A DNA stretch of 40,924 bases, from assembly GCA_958402075.1 (NCBI GenBank), contig CATXSD010000013.1, positions 1 through 40,924 on the forward strand, given 5' to 3'. The notes under the pieces were generated by a model that did not search any database, was not told the DNA's origin, and saw only the letters and a program-made list of their open reading frames with translations. Of this stretch, positions 1 through 8,746 are shown piece by piece. The stretch is from Mediterranea massiliensis. Its GTDB lineage: Bacteria; Bacteroidota; Bacteroidia; Bacteroidales; Bacteroidaceae. The position numbers and the translations under genes were made by a program. The stretch's first letter is position 1; each line of letters opens with the position of its first letter.

Positions 1-1
1 A

Positions 2-1354
2 AACTACGAGCAGCTGCCCACTGCCCCCATACCGGGCGTCATTACCCGCCTGGCCATACCGACCATCATCAGTATGCTGGTAACGGCCTTCTACAACATG
101 GCCGATACATATTTTGTCGGGAAAATCAATACGCAGTCCACCGCCGCGGTGGGCATCGTGTTCTCGCTAATGTCCATCATCCAGGCCACGGGCTTCTTCT
201 TCGGACATGGTTCGGGCAACTTCATCTCGCGTCGGCTGGGAGCCCGCGACGTGGACAGTGCCGAGAAGATGGCGGCCACGGGTTTCTTCATGGCCTTCTT
301 CATGGGCTGCCTGCTGGCGGTGCTGGGATTGATATTCCTTACTCCCCTGTCGGTGATGCTGGGCTCCACGCCCACCATTCTGCCCTATACCGAACGCTAT
401 CTGGGCATCATCCTGATAGGTACTCCCTTCATGGCTTCCTCGCTGGTGCTCAACAACCAGATGCGCTTTCAGGGGAATGCCGCCTATGCCATGGTGGGCA
501 TCGTGAGCGGAGCCGTGCTCAACGTCCTGCTCGACCCGCTGCTGATCTTTGTCTTCGACATGGGAGTGTCGGGAGCTGCACTGGCAACGGTCATCAGCCA
601 GTTCTGCAGCTTCGTGCTGCTGTTCTTCATGGCCCGGAAAGGCGGTAACATTGCCATCCGCTACCGCAACTTCACGCCCACGTGGTCGTTCATCAAGGAA
701 ATCATCGGCGGAGGCACTCCTTCGCTGGCCCGTCAGGGACTGGCCAGCCTTTCCACCATTCTGCTGAATGTGGCCGCAGGCGCCTATGGCGATGCGGCTA
801 TTGCGGGCATGTCCATCGTGTCGCGCATCGGCATGTTCATCAATTCTTTCCTCATCGGGTTCGGCCAGGGATTCCAGCCCATGTGCGGTTTCTGTTACGG
901 TGCGGGCCTTTATGCGCGTGTGCGTCAGGGCTTCTGGTTCTGCGTGCGCATCGGGTTCGTTTTCCTGCTGGTATGTGCCGCCTTGGGCTTCGGTTACGCC
1001 GAGGAGATTGTCGAACTCTTCCGCAAGGGCGATCCGGCAGTAGTGTCTACCGGTGCGGCGGCGCTGCGCTGGCAGCTGGTCACTTATCCGCTGGGGGCTT
1101 TTATCATCATCAGCAACATGATGTTGCAGACCATCCGCAAGTCGGTGCGTGCCACCATCCTGTCGTCCGCCCGTCAGGGATTGTTCTTCATTCCGCTCAT
1201 TTTTGTCCTGCCCGGTCTTTTCGGACTTCAGGGAGTGGAGATGTGCCAGGCTGTGTCCGACATGTGTACCTTCCTGCTGGCCATTCCGTTGACTTTCAGC
1301 GTGCTGTTCGAGATGAAGCGGCAGGAAACTCTGCAACCTTCGTCCAAGAAATGA
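2..1354 (+). CDS. MATE-family multidrug/Na+ efflux transporter (5' end outside window)
   Basis: An inner-membrane antiporter that would export drugs or metabolites using a cation gradient. The frame is open from base 2, and residues before the first in-window Met (position 74) read as a MATE N-terminus (a ...PIPGVITRLAIPTIIS... type segment). Only a short start is therefore missing, and the Met at 74 is internal. The protein is almost entirely hydrophobic helices, in two homologous bundles typical of the family. It includes an early FYNMADTYFVG motif that matches the conserved MATE motif for membrane-embedded cation/substrate sites. It ends with a charged tail. The substrate cannot be read from sequence. 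It converges on the corrin operon, and a hairpin with a T-run follows directly. Confidence 0.9.
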   Translation, partial: NYEQLPTAPIPGVITRLAIPTIISMLVTAFYNMADTYFVGKINTQSTAAVGIVFSLMSIIQATGFFFGHGSGNFISRRLGARDVDSAEKMAATGFFMAFFMGCLLAVLGLIFLTPLSVMLGSTPTILPYTERYLGIILIGTPFMASSLVLNNQMRFQGNAAYAMVGIVSGAVLNVLLDPLLIFVFDMGVSGAALATVISQFCSFVLLFFMARKGGNIAIRYRNFTPTWSFIKEIIGGGTPSLARQGLASLSTILLNVAAGAYGDAAIAGMSIVSRIGMFINSFLIGFGQGFQPMCGFCYGAGLYARVRQGFWFCVRIGFVFLLVCAALGFGYAEEIVELFRKGDPAVVSTGAAALRWQLVTYPLGAFIIISNMMLQTIRKSVRATILSSARQGLFFIPLIFVLPGLFGLQGVEMCQAVSDMCTFLLAIPLTFSVLFEMKRQETLQPSSKK

Positions 1355-1359
1355 CATTC

Positions 1360-1380
1360 CCGGCCTGACGGGTCGGTTTT
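1360..1380 (+). terminator. Probable intrinsic terminator of the MATE gene
   Basis: CCGGCC (1360-1365) pairs with GGTCGG (1371-1376), with one G-U pair, around the loop TGACG. TTTT and a T-rich stretch follow immediately. It lies six bases after the MATE stop codon. Confidence 0.6.
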
Positions 1381-1400
1381 CCCTGTTTGTAGGTTTCCAT

Positions 1401-1461
1401 TGCCCGCAGCAAAGCGTCCGTACTCGCGTACAAGTACTCGAGTACTTATAGGGAAGTACTG
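1401..1461. repeat. Copy 1 of a dispersed element in a convergent intergenic region
   Basis: It begins TGCCCGCAGCAAAGCGTC and carries several AGTACT units, including a perfect 16-base palindrome AAGTACTCGAGTACTT at 1432-1447. A second copy lies at 22921-22982: 21 of the first 24 bases match, and a second block (1439-1461 against 22960-22982) matches at 19 of 23, with one base of offset. Both copies lie between the 3' ends of convergent genes. Confidence 0.7.
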
Positions 1462-1496
1462 AAGTAATCGTGCGGAAGTATTGCAGTAATCGTACG
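1453..1496. repeat. Two tandem 22-bp units next to the dispersed element
   Basis: Units 1453-1474 and 1475-1496 share the pattern GAAGTAyTGmAGTAATCGTrCG, and a third partial unit starts at 1497. They extend the AGTACT-rich element towards the end of cbiD. Confidence 0.6.
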
Positions 1497-1504
1497 GGAG
1501 TACT

Positions 1505-1563
1505 GGCGGTATGAACCGCCCCTGTCCGATTTACGTCGTACGAACGGGCTCTGTTCGGCCCGT
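1505..1563. terminator. Two GC-rich hairpins downstream of the cbi operon
   Basis: GGCGGT-ATGA-ACCGCC (1505-1520) and ACGGGC...GCCCGT (1544-1549 with 1558-1563) lie between the convergent genes, the second five bases past the cbiD stop. Neither is followed by a clear T-run on the minus strand. They may be a Rho-independent-like end or a processing structure for the cbi transcript. Confidence 0.4.
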
Positions 1564-1567
1564 ATTC

Positions 1568-3448
1568 TCATTGTCGGGTATAGATGTTTCCTTCCTCCGA
1601 AATGAGCAGGAGGGTGAGTTCGCCGTGGGGTAACAGGGGAGCGCAATGCCGGTAGCAGTGCGTCAGGACGACGTGCGCAAAGGAGGGCAAGAGTGCTTGG
1701 GGCAGGAGCGTCCACAGTTCGCGGGCCAGGGTGAGGCTGCCGATGCGGGCACAGAGGTTGTCGTTGCATCCGGCTTCGCGGGCCAGCGAGGCGATGAAGT
1801 CGCGGTTCATCGTCACCTGGCGGCTGTGTGTGTCCAGATGGCCCTCGGCCAGCTTGACGGCCTTGCCTATCATGACGCCCAGTGTGACGCGGGGCATGCG
1901 GAGGGTGTCGGCCAGTTTCAGCGTCTCGCCGATGAAGTTGCCGTAGTGTACGAAGGCTTGCGGAGGCAGGTCGGGATAGTAGGCACGGACGAAACGTTCG
2001 CTTTTGGCACCGGAGTTGATGACGACGCGGGGGCTGCCCGTGGCGCGGGCCACGTCCATGGACTTGGCGATGGAGTGGATGAAGGCCTCCGTGGAGAACG
2101 GTTTCACGATGCCCGAAGTGCCGATGATGGAGATGCCGCCCACGATGCCCAGGCGCGGGTTGAAGGTGCGTCGGGCTATCTCTTCACCTTGGGGGACGGA
2201 GAGGACGACTTCGGCCCGGAGGGGATGCAGGGGTGGTTGGGGGAGGGTGGAGAGCAGGTGGCGGATGCCGGTAGCTATCATGCGGCGCGGCGTGGCGTTG
2301 ATGGCTGCCTGGCCCACGGCGGCATCCAGTCCGGGCAGGGTGACGCGGCCCACGCCCGCCCCGCCGTCGATATCGACGGGCAAGGTGTCGGGGGCGCAGG
2401 GTTGGTCCGAAAGATGCAGCACGACGCGGGCCTCTATCGTGAGGCCGTCGGTGATGTCGGGGTCATCGCCCGCATCCTTGACGACACTGGCCGAGGCGCA
2501 GACGGTCCGTCCGTCGGCCGAGACGGTGCGGCCGTTGGTGCAGGCGGCAACGGAGAGTATCTCGCCGTCGGGCAGCACCACGGGAAATTCGTCGGGCCGT
2601 CTCTGGTCGCCGTCGTGCAGGGCTTCCCACGTGGCAGCCACGGCAGCGGCGGTGGCACAGGTGCCGGTTGTCAGCCCCGTGTGCTGTGCATAGAAGTCGG
2701 GCAGCAACTGTTCCACCTTCCGGCGGAGTCCGTGTTCGCCTGTCACGGTGATGAAGGAGGCTGGCAGCGGCGGTCGGCGTAGAGCCAGGACCCGGATGCC
2801 GAGCGAGGCGGCTGCTTCGACTTTTTCTTTAAATCCTCCCGACAATCCGCTTTCTTTCAACAGGATAATGTCCGGGCGAAGCTGTTCCAGCAGTTGCCGT
2901 TCATCTTCGCCTTCGTGGTAGTACAGGAGGCGTTCGCGGGGAAATCGCTGGCGGTCGGCCAGGCGGCGCGAGCTGTCACGGTCCAGGATGCGGAAGTAGC
3001 AGGGGAAGTTGGCGTCGTGCCACAGCGGAGCCAGTTTTTCGATGCTCTGTACGCCGGTCAGGGCCAGGAAGGAGGACGGATGGCGTTGGCGTATCTGCTC
3101 CATGGCTTCGGGGTAGCCGTCCACCCATTCCACGGGGCAGGCTTCGCGGGGCGGGTAGAGGCGTTCGAAGCGGACGACCGGCAGGGACAGGCGTGCGGCG
3201 GCTTCGGCCACGTTCTGATGCAGCTGTGCGGCAAAGGGGTGTGCGGCGTCCACCAGCAGCCGGATATCGTGCTGGCGGCAGAAGTTGGCCAAGGCTGCTG
3301 CATCCATGCCGCCCTGCAGCCGGATGCCGTGGTGCAGGGTCACCTCCTGCTCGTCGCCGCGGGTGGAGTAGTAGAAGGGCTGTCCGGCCTCTTCCAGTGT
3401 CTTGGCCGCTGTCCGGCCTTCGGTAGTTCCTCCTAAGATAAGAATCAT
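1568..3448 (-). CDS. cbiJ/cbiD: Fused precorrin-6A reductase (CbiJ) and cobalt-precorrin-5B C1-methyltransferase (CbiD)
   Basis: A bifunctional cytosolic enzyme of the anaerobic (early cobalt insertion) corrin pathway. Residues 1 to about 250 are CbiJ/CobK-like: an N-terminal nucleotide-binding ILGGTTEGR, then AAHPFA and a late ILLKESG segment. This half reduces cobalt-precorrin-6A. From His256 the sequence reads HTGLTTGTCATAAA, the hallmark start of CbiD, which methylates C1 of cobalt-precorrin-5B. The combined length of 626 residues suits two full domains. It is the last gene of a four-gene operon, 27 bases after cbiG/cbiF. Such CbiJ-CbiD fusions are, to my knowledge, seen in Bacteroides relatives. 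CbiD rather than CobF marks the anaerobic route. No frameshift is seen. Confidence 0.93.
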   Translation of the reverse strand: MILILGGTTEGRTAAKTLEEAGQPFYYSTRGDEQEVTLHHGIRLQGGMDAAALANFCRQHDIRLLVDAAHPFAAQLHQNVAEAAARLSLPVVRFERLYPPREACPVEWVDGYPEAMEQIRQRHPSSFLALTGVQSIEKLAPLWHDANFPCYFRILDRDSSRRLADRQRFPRERLLYYHEGEDERQLLEQLRPDIILLKESGLSGGFKEKVEAAASLGIRVLALRRPPLPASFITVTGEHGLRRKVEQLLPDFYAQHTGLTTGTCATAAAVAATWEALHDGDQRRPDEFPVVLPDGEILSVAACTNGRTVSADGRTVCASASVVKDAGDDPDITDGLTIEARVVLHLSDQPCAPDTLPVDIDGGAGVGRVTLPGLDAAVGQAAINATPRRMIATGIRHLLSTLPQPPLHPLRAEVVLSVPQGEEIARRTFNPRLGIVGGISIIGTSGIVKPFSTEAFIHSIAKSMDVARATGSPRVVINSGAKSERFVRAYYPDLPPQAFVHYGNFIGETLKLADTLRMPRVTLGVMIGKAVKLAEGHLDTHSRQVTMNRDFIASLAREAGCNDNLCARIGSLTLARELWTLLPQALLPSFAHVVLTHCYRHCAPLLPHGELTLLLISEEGNIYTRQ

Positions 3449-3475
3449 ACGGGTGTCTGGTTAGGGATGAAACGG

Positions 3476-5332
3476 TCAATGGTCGGTGGCGTTGCGGTAC
3501 AGGTGGGCAAACTCGTGGGCATACAGGCGCGAGAGGCCCTGACGGTTGTCGATGGCTTCACCCACCACAATCATGGTGGTCAGCGTCAGGTGGTTGTCCT
3601 TCACGATGCGGGCCAGGTCCTTCAGCACGCCGCGGTAGATGCGTTCATCTTTCCACGTCAGGTGGTAGCAGGCGGCCACGGGCGTGTCTTCGGGATACTC
3701 CTGCAGCAGTTCGGCCTGTACCTGGTCTACGATGCCTGCACTGAGGAAGATGCACATGGTGCTCTGCGAGCGGGCCATGAGGTGCAGTTTCTCGCGCGGA
3801 GGCATGGGGGTGCGTCCCTCGCCGCGGGTCAGGATGATGCTCTGTACCTTCTCGGGGATGGTGAACTGCGACTTCAGGGCAGCAGCGGCGGCCTGGAAGG
3901 ACGAGATGCCCGGCGTAATGTGGTAGCTCATGCCGTAGCGGTCGAAGTAGTTCATTTGCTCCTGGATGGCCCCGTAGATGCAGGGGTCGCCCGTGTGCAG
4001 GCGGACGATGAACTGCCCGCGGTCGTAGAATTCCTTCATCAGGGCGAACTGTTCCTCCAGGTTCATCGAGGCGGAGCTGCGTACCGTGGCGCCGGGCTTG
4101 GCGCAGTGGGTCAGCTCGCGGGGCACCAGGCTGCCGGCATAGAGTATCAGGTCGGCCTTCTCCAGCATCTGCCGTCCGCGTACCGATATCAGGTCGGGGT
4201 CGCCCGGTCCGGCTCCCACGATCTCGATGTGGCCGTGGTCGGTCAGTACACCCGGACCGATGGCTACGGCCAGCGTATAGTTACTGCCTTTCTGCTTGTC
4301 CAGTACCAGCCGTCCGCCGTCCGAGGCCAGCAGGGCGGCTGCCTCGCTGACGCTGGGAGTACCCATGTGCTTCTGCACCACTGCGCTCGGGGTAGGTACG
4401 TCGACGGTCTTCAGCTCGTCGGCTGTATAGAAGTGTACGGTCTGACGGGTCTGGAGTTGCTTGACCACGGGCTCTTCGCGCTTTTCGCAGATGGTGGCGT
4501 AGTCGGCAATGGCCGCCGGCTGGAGGCGGTGTTCCAGGAGGGTATCGTTCAGGCGGGCGATGATTTCGTCGGTGGGGCCGGCTTCGTGGGCCAGGCCGAT
4601 GCCTGCATGGAGAACCTGGGGAATGTAGTAGAGGGTGGGCACTCCGGCCGTGTCGTGGAGGAAGGGCGTCAGGAGCAACAGCAGTTCGTAGGGTTTCAGG
4701 TCGATGTCCTCGAAGCGGCCGCAGCGGAGGGTGACGTGTGGCGGGCAGGTCCGTTCCAGTTGTTCCACGCCCGGCACGCGCGCACCGATGTAGAGCAGGG
4801 TGGGCACCTGCTTGACAAACAGGCCGATAAGCCGGTTCAGGGCGCGGTGGCTCTCTTCAGTAGGCGACAGGGGACGCCCCGCAGCGTCGGCGGGCAGGCA
4901 GGTCCAGCCGTTCGGCTGGCCCAGTGTGTCGAGCGCCCACAGACCGGTGCGGTCGCTTTGCGTGGTGACTACGGCTTCGGCTCCCAGGGCGCTGGCCACG
5001 TCCTGTGCCAGCTCGTTGGCTCCACCGATGTGTCCCGAAAGCACGGGGATGACGTAGCGGCCGGTGCTGTCGATGCAGACTACGGCGGGGTCGGTATGCT
5101 TGTCCTGGATATAGGGGGCGATGCTACGCACGCAGATGCCCATGGCTCCGATGAAGAGAAAGGCATCGAAGCGGTGGAAATGTTCTTTCAGGAACAGGTC
5201 GTAGCTGTCTATCGGTTGGCAGTCGTCTGCCTGCACCGTGGTGCTGACGAGGGTTGTCTGCGGAAATTCGCGTACAAGCTGCCGGGCTATGCCCAGACCT
5301 TTTTCGGATATGAGGAGAATCGCTGTTTTCAT
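3476..5332 (-). CDS. cbiG/cbiF: Fused cobalt-precorrin-5A hydrolase (CbiG) and cobalt-precorrin-4 C11-methyltransferase (CbiF)
   Basis: The N-terminal half (to about residue 360) is CbiG, which opens the ring delta-lactone and releases acetaldehyde. It starts with the KTAILLISEKG strand and has the GAMGICVR and GHIGGANELA segments typical of CbiG. From about residue 366 a CbiF/CobM methyltransferase starts with IEIVGAGPGDPDLISVRG, the SAM-binding glycine loop of the tetrapyrrole methylase fold. It continues with LYAGSLVP, RLHTGDPCIYG and a late TMIVVGEA motif. The two activities act consecutively (C11 methylation gives the CbiG substrate), so fusion makes pathway sense. The 21-base gap to cbiET upstream and 27-base gap to cbiJ/cbiD downstream support one transcript. 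The start is an ATG with no alternative nearby. Confidence 0.93.
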   Translation of the reverse strand: MKTAILLISEKGLGIARQLVREFPQTTLVSTTVQADDCQPIDSYDLFLKEHFHRFDAFLFIGAMGICVRSIAPYIQDKHTDPAVVCIDSTGRYVIPVLSGHIGGANELAQDVASALGAEAVVTTQSDRTGLWALDTLGQPNGWTCLPADAAGRPLSPTEESHRALNRLIGLFVKQVPTLLYIGARVPGVEQLERTCPPHVTLRCGRFEDIDLKPYELLLLLTPFLHDTAGVPTLYYIPQVLHAGIGLAHEAGPTDEIIARLNDTLLEHRLQPAAIADYATICEKREEPVVKQLQTRQTVHFYTADELKTVDVPTPSAVVQKHMGTPSVSEAAALLASDGGRLVLDKQKGSNYTLAVAIGPGVLTDHGHIEIVGAGPGDPDLISVRGRQMLEKADLILYAGSLVPRELTHCAKPGATVRSSASMNLEEQFALMKEFYDRGQFIVRLHTGDPCIYGAIQEQMNYFDRYGMSYHITPGISSFQAAAAALKSQFTIPEKVQSIILTRGEGRTPMPPREKLHLMARSQSTMCIFLSAGIVDQVQAELLQEYPEDTPVAACYHLTWKDERIYRGVLKDLARIVKDNHLTLTTMIVVGEAIDNRQGLSRLYAHEFAHLYRNATDH

Positions 5333-5353
5333 GCTAATGCTAATGTTTTGACG

Positions 5354-6559
5354 TTAAAAGGTAGCTTTCAGGATATCGATGGGGTTGTAGTCGTTCAGCG
5401 TCACGTGCAGGGGTGGGCAGAGCTTCATGCCCAGGTTGCGGATGCTCGTGCAGAAGGCTTCGCGGCTTTCGGCCGATACGGAGTTGAGCACGATGCAGCC
5501 TTCCGGCAGGAGCACTTCGCGGATGCGGGACAGCATGTCGTCCAGCCGTCCTCCGTGGCCTCCGATGAACACGGCGTCCGGACGTGGAAGGTCCGTTAAA
5601 TCGGCTTGCAGAAAGTTGCCGATAAGGGGCGTGATGCCCGGCACGCCGAAGCGGCGGCTGTTCACTTCCATCAGATGCCGGCCTTCGGGACGCACTTCGA
5701 ACGCCACAACTTTGAGATGAGGAAACTGCAGGCGGGCTTCGATGGACACGGAGCCCGTGCAGAAACCGATGTCCCACAGGACGTGGCGGCCCGACAGCCC
5801 GAGCGCTTGTAGCGTGAGCAGACGGATGGGCGCCTTGGTAATCATGCGTGCCCGTCCGTCCAAGTGTTCGAAAGCCTCGTCGGGGATGCCGAAGGGGCGG
5901 GGAGGAAGCGGTTGGCGGGCCACAAGCATCAGGTTGTTGGGATGCTCGAAGCGGCTTTGCGAGGCTTCTTCCAGGCTCATCTGCCGGATGCGTTCTTGGG
6001 ACGGGTTGCCCAGGTGTTCGCCCACGTACATCGTGTAACCGTTGTAACCAAAGTCCAGCAGGCGGCGGGCAATGGCGTCGGGCGTATGTTCGCGGTCGGT
6101 CAGCAGGCCGATGTGTGGGGCACGCTCCATCAGGGCACGGTCCAGTTCCTGCCAGGGGCGGCCGGTGAGCGACACGGTGCGCATGTCGTTGTAGGGCATC
6201 ACCAGCCGGTGGGCCAGCGTCTGCAGGGAGTTGAACGACGGGAAGAGGCGGATGTCTGCCGCAGGCATCTTCCGCCGGATGGTATTGGCGAAGCCGAAAA
6301 AGAGGGGGTCGCCCGAGGCGAAGACCAATAGCGGGCTGCCTTCGGAGGCGAAGTGGGCTTCGTAGCGGGCAAAAACGTTGTCCAGCGGCACGGTGATGTC
6401 TATCCATCGGGTACCGTCGGGCAGCAGGGACGACACGATTTCGCGGTGGCGGATGCCACCCGAAAAAACTTTCCCGCAACGGATGAGTTCCTGTACTTCG
6501 GGAGGGAAGTAGGGCTGCGGGCGGTCGTCCATACCGATGACTATGAATTTCTGTTCCAT
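5354..6559 (-). CDS. cbiET: Bifunctional cobalt-precorrin-7 C5-methyltransferase / cobalt-precorrin-6B C15-methyltransferase, decarboxylating (CbiET)
   Basis: At 401 residues this matches the CobL/CbiET fusion. Residues 1 to about 200 are the CbiE tetrapyrrole-methylase half: an early VIGMDDRPQ strand instead of a strong glycine loop, VFASGDPLFFG and a FPSFNSLQ segment. From about residue 205 the CbiT half follows, with the class I SAM site DIGFCTGSVSIEA, an acidic FEVRPEG strand end and FIGGHGG. It methylates C5 and C15 and decarboxylates the C12 acetate. It lies 24 bases after cbiHC and 21 before cbiGF. A fused E-T protein alone does not separate aerobic from anaerobic routes, but the neighbouring CbiD and CbiG do. 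Confidence 0.93.
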   Translation of the reverse strand: MEQKFIVIGMDDRPQPYFPPEVQELIRCGKVFSGGIRHREIVSSLLPDGTRWIDITVPLDNVFARYEAHFASEGSPLLVFASGDPLFFGFANTIRRKMPAADIRLFPSFNSLQTLAHRLVMPYNDMRTVSLTGRPWQELDRALMERAPHIGLLTDREHTPDAIARRLLDFGYNGYTMYVGEHLGNPSQERIRQMSLEEASQSRFEHPNNLMLVARQPLPPRPFGIPDEAFEHLDGRARMITKAPIRLLTLQALGLSGRHVLWDIGFCTGSVSIEARLQFPHLKVVAFEVRPEGRHLMEVNSRRFGVPGITPLIGNFLQADLTDLPRPDAVFIGGHGGRLDDMLSRIREVLLPEGCIVLNSVSAESREAFCTSIRNLGMKLCPPLHVTLNDYNPIDILKATF

Positions 6560-6583
6560 ATGGCAGTCTGTTTTCTCTTTGTG

Positions 6584-7993
6584 TTATACATCTCTGCCGG
6601 GGCGCAGTTGTTCGGCGTCGTTATAGCACAGGATGGCGTTGACGAGGGTGGCGGCCAGGTTGCTTCCACCTTTGCGTCCTTTTACAATGATTTTGGGAAT
6701 GTCGGTAAAGGGTTTGACCATGTGCTTGGATTCCTGCACATGTACGAAACCGACAGGAGCGGCCACGATGCCGGCCGGGCGGGCCTTGCCCTTGCGTATC
6801 AGGTCGCACAGCTCCATCAGGGCGGTGGGTGCGTTGCCGAAGACGTACAGAGCGTCGGGATGCTCCTCTACGGCCAGGCGCGTACCGGCCTGCGTGCGGG
6901 TGATGCCTTTGGCCGAAGCCATTTCGGCTGTGCGGGGATCGCTCAGGTAGCATTTCACTTCTACGCCCAAGCGTTGCAGGGCTCCTTTGCGGATACCGCT
7001 GGCGGCCATGGTCACGTCCGTAATGATGGTCTTCAGGTGACCGGAGGCAATTTGTTCGTACAGGGTCGACACGGCATGAGGGTCGGTATGCAGCAGTTGC
7101 TCCATCTCGAAGTCGGCTGTGGTGTGGATGGCGTGCAGCAGGGCCCACTTGTGGTCGAGGGGAATGTCGGGATGTTGCAGTTCGCGTTCGATGGTGCGGA
7201 AGCTGCGTATCATGATGTCCTGCCCGACGGAAGCTCCCGTAGTGTTGTCTTCCCGATAATATCCGCGTGGCGTGACGAACGCTCCCTGCCATTCATAGGA
7301 CTGGGAGTTGCCGATGATGACGACGGTAAACATGTCCACATTTTCGGGGTTGAAGTCCTGTAACGTGGTGATGTGTACTTCCTGTTCGGGGCGGCCTGCC
7401 TGGCGGACGTAGCCTACGGGTGTCTGGGGTGAGCAGCCTTCTTGCAGGAAGATTTCCTTCAGACGGTAGAGCTGCCAGTAGCGTCCTTCGCTCTTGGGGT
7501 TGTAGACAGCCGTCACGAAGTCGGCCTGGGCAGCGGCCCGGATGCGCTTCTCGATGCGCTCCCAGGGAGTCATCAGGTCGCTCAGAGAGATGACGCAGAA
7601 ATCGTGTCCCACAGGAGCTCCCAGCAGGGAGGCTGCCTTCTGAAAAGCGCTGATGCCGGGCAGGGATACAACCTCGACCGCACTGCCCCGCTCACGCTTC
7701 ATTTCGTAGATGAGCGGCGTCATGCCGTAGATACCCGCATCGCCCGAACTGATGACGCAGACGGTCTTGCCCTGTTCGGCCAGTTCGAAGGCCTGTTCGG
7801 CCCGTGAGCGTTCTCGCTTCATGCCCGTATCCACGCATTGGGTACCGCTGTTCAGGTAGGGGTTGACAAATTGGAAGTAATATTTGTAGCCTACCACTAC
7901 ATCAGCTTCTTGCAGGGCGGCCTTGACGGCAGGAGTAATGTCCTGTTCGTTGCCCGGACCTATGCCGGCAACGATTATTTTCGGTTGTTTCAT
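6584..7993 (-). CDS. cbiH/cbiC: Fused precorrin-3B C17-methyltransferase (CbiH/CobJ) and precorrin-8X methylmutase (CbiC/CobH)
   Basis: The first part starts with KIIVAGIGPGNEQDITP, the SAM-loop of the CbiH/CobJ family, and continues with VISSGDAGIYGM. It performs ring contraction with C17 methylation. From residue about 261 a CbiC domain follows (MIRSFRTIERE), with the HAIHTTADFE segment holding the catalytic His that moves the C11 methyl to C12, and a late PVGFVHVQESK. The open frame runs up to 8053, but a TATATTTG -7 box at 8018-8025 lies inside that extension. I therefore favour the Met at 7993 (MKQPKI) or 8008 (MEPIA). It is the first gene of the corrin operon. No B12 riboswitch is visible in front of it. 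Confidence 0.9.
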   Translation of the reverse strand: MKQPKIIVAGIGPGNEQDITPAVKAALQEADVVVGYKYYFQFVNPYLNSGTQCVDTGMKRERSRAEQAFELAEQGKTVCVISSGDAGIYGMTPLIYEMKRERGSAVEVVSLPGISAFQKAASLLGAPVGHDFCVISLSDLMTPWERIEKRIRAAAQADFVTAVYNPKSEGRYWQLYRLKEIFLQEGCSPQTPVGYVRQAGRPEQEVHITTLQDFNPENVDMFTVVIIGNSQSYEWQGAFVTPRGYYREDNTTGASVGQDIMIRSFRTIERELQHPDIPLDHKWALLHAIHTTADFEMEQLLHTDPHAVSTLYEQIASGHLKTIITDVTMAASGIRKGALQRLGVEVKCYLSDPRTAEMASAKGITRTQAGTRLAVEEHPDALYVFGNAPTALMELCDLIRKGKARPAGIVAAPVGFVHVQESKHMVKPFTDIPKIIVKGRKGGSNLAATLVNAILCYNDAEQLRPGRDV

Positions 7994-8017
7994 TGCTATG
8001 GGTTCCATAATGTTCGG

Positions 8018-8025
8018 CAAATATA
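8018..8025 (-). promoter_or_regulatory. -7 box (TATATTTG) of the corrin operon
   Basis: It matches the Bacteroidetes consensus TAnnTTTG exactly on the minus strand. It is 10 bases from the Met at 8008, so the leader would be very short. I see no good TTTG box at the usual -33 distance. It decides against the upstream start at 8053. Confidence 0.5.
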
Positions 8026-8067
8026 CGTCTTTTTCGTCGAACAAGCGGCCCACCTGTACACATTATA

Positions 8068-8631
8068 TTATCGGATGCGCTTGATGAAACGGGCCGGAAC
8101 GCCGCCTACAATGGTATCGGCGGGAACGTCTTTGGTCACGACAGCTCCGGCGGCCACGACGGCATTGTCGCCGATGGTGACTCCCTGCAGGATAGTGGCA
8201 TTGGAGCCTACCCATACATTTTTGCCCAGAACGATGGGGGCGGGGTAGGTAGTGCCGCGGTCTTCCGGTAGGAGGCCGTGGTTGAGTGTGGCAAAGACGA
8301 CGTTATGGCCTATCTGGCAACCGTCACCCAACGTCACACCGCCATGGTCCTGGAAGTGGCAGCAGGCGTTGATGAATACGTTTTCGCCCACCGTGATGTT
8401 TTTCCCGAAGTCCGAGTAAAAGGGAGGAAAGACCCGGAGTGTATCGGGTACCGGCTTGCCGAACAGTTCGGAAAGCAAGGCCCTCACTTCTTCGGGTGTA
8501 TGATAGGCCGAGTTCAGCCGGAAGGTGATGCGTCTGGCTTCGTTGCTCATGTCGTCCATCAGTCGGTGAATGGGTTCAGTGTTGAGTGCCTTGCCGGTCT
8601 GTACATACGATAGAAATTCAGAAAGTGTCAT
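8068..8631 (-). CDS. Maltose/galactoside O-acetyltransferase-like hexapeptide acetyltransferase
   Basis: A LacA/Maa/NodL-type enzyme of the left-handed beta-helix fold that would transfer acetyl from acetyl-CoA to a sugar hydroxyl in the cytosol. The N-terminus (MTLSEFLSYVQTGKA) is a helical Mac domain. Hexapeptide turns follow: FINACCHFQDHGGVTLGDGCQIG, broken by the NHGLLPEDR substrate loop, then VWVGSNATIL, VTIGDNAVVAAGAVVTKDV and the ending VGGVPARFI, all typical. The 187-residue length fits. The frame is open further upstream, but a TACCTTTG box at 8681-8688 lies inside that extension, so the start at 8631 is chosen. It sits between the two corrin-related operons; no link to B12 is evident. 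Confidence 0.88.
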   Translation of the reverse strand: MTLSEFLSYVQTGKALNTEPIHRLMDDMSNEARRITFRLNSAYHTPEEVRALLSELFGKPVPDTLRVFPPFYSDFGKNITVGENVFINACCHFQDHGGVTLGDGCQIGHNVVFATLNHGLLPEDRGTTYPAPIVLGKNVWVGSNATILQGVTIGDNAVVAAGAVVTKDVPADTIVGGVPARFIKRIR

Positions 8632-8680
8632 GAAAGATAGATGTTTATGGTTGTTCAATGTTGATTTTCCAAAAGATGTG

Positions 8681-8688
8681 CAAAGGTA
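8681..8688 (-). promoter_or_regulatory. -7 box (TACCTTTG) of the acetyltransferase gene
   Basis: Exact TAnnTTTG match on the minus strand, 49 bases before the chosen ATG. No convincing -33 box is seen. It suggests the acetyltransferase can be transcribed independently of the riboswitch operon. Confidence 0.45.
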
Positions 8689-8746
8689 GGCAAGGACACG
8701 GGGCCGTCTTGTAGACAAACGAAGGATTTTTGTAACCTTTTTACGG

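Noticed and set aside
3467..5599. 710-codon open frame antisense to cbiGF
   Set aside because: It mirrors the codon pattern of the GC-rich gene on the other strand and has no recognisable motif; the cbiG/cbiF frame has full family signatures.
7994..8053. N-terminal extension of cbiHC to 8053
   Set aside because: A -7 promoter box lies inside it, and family N-termini begin at the KIIVAGIGPG strand.
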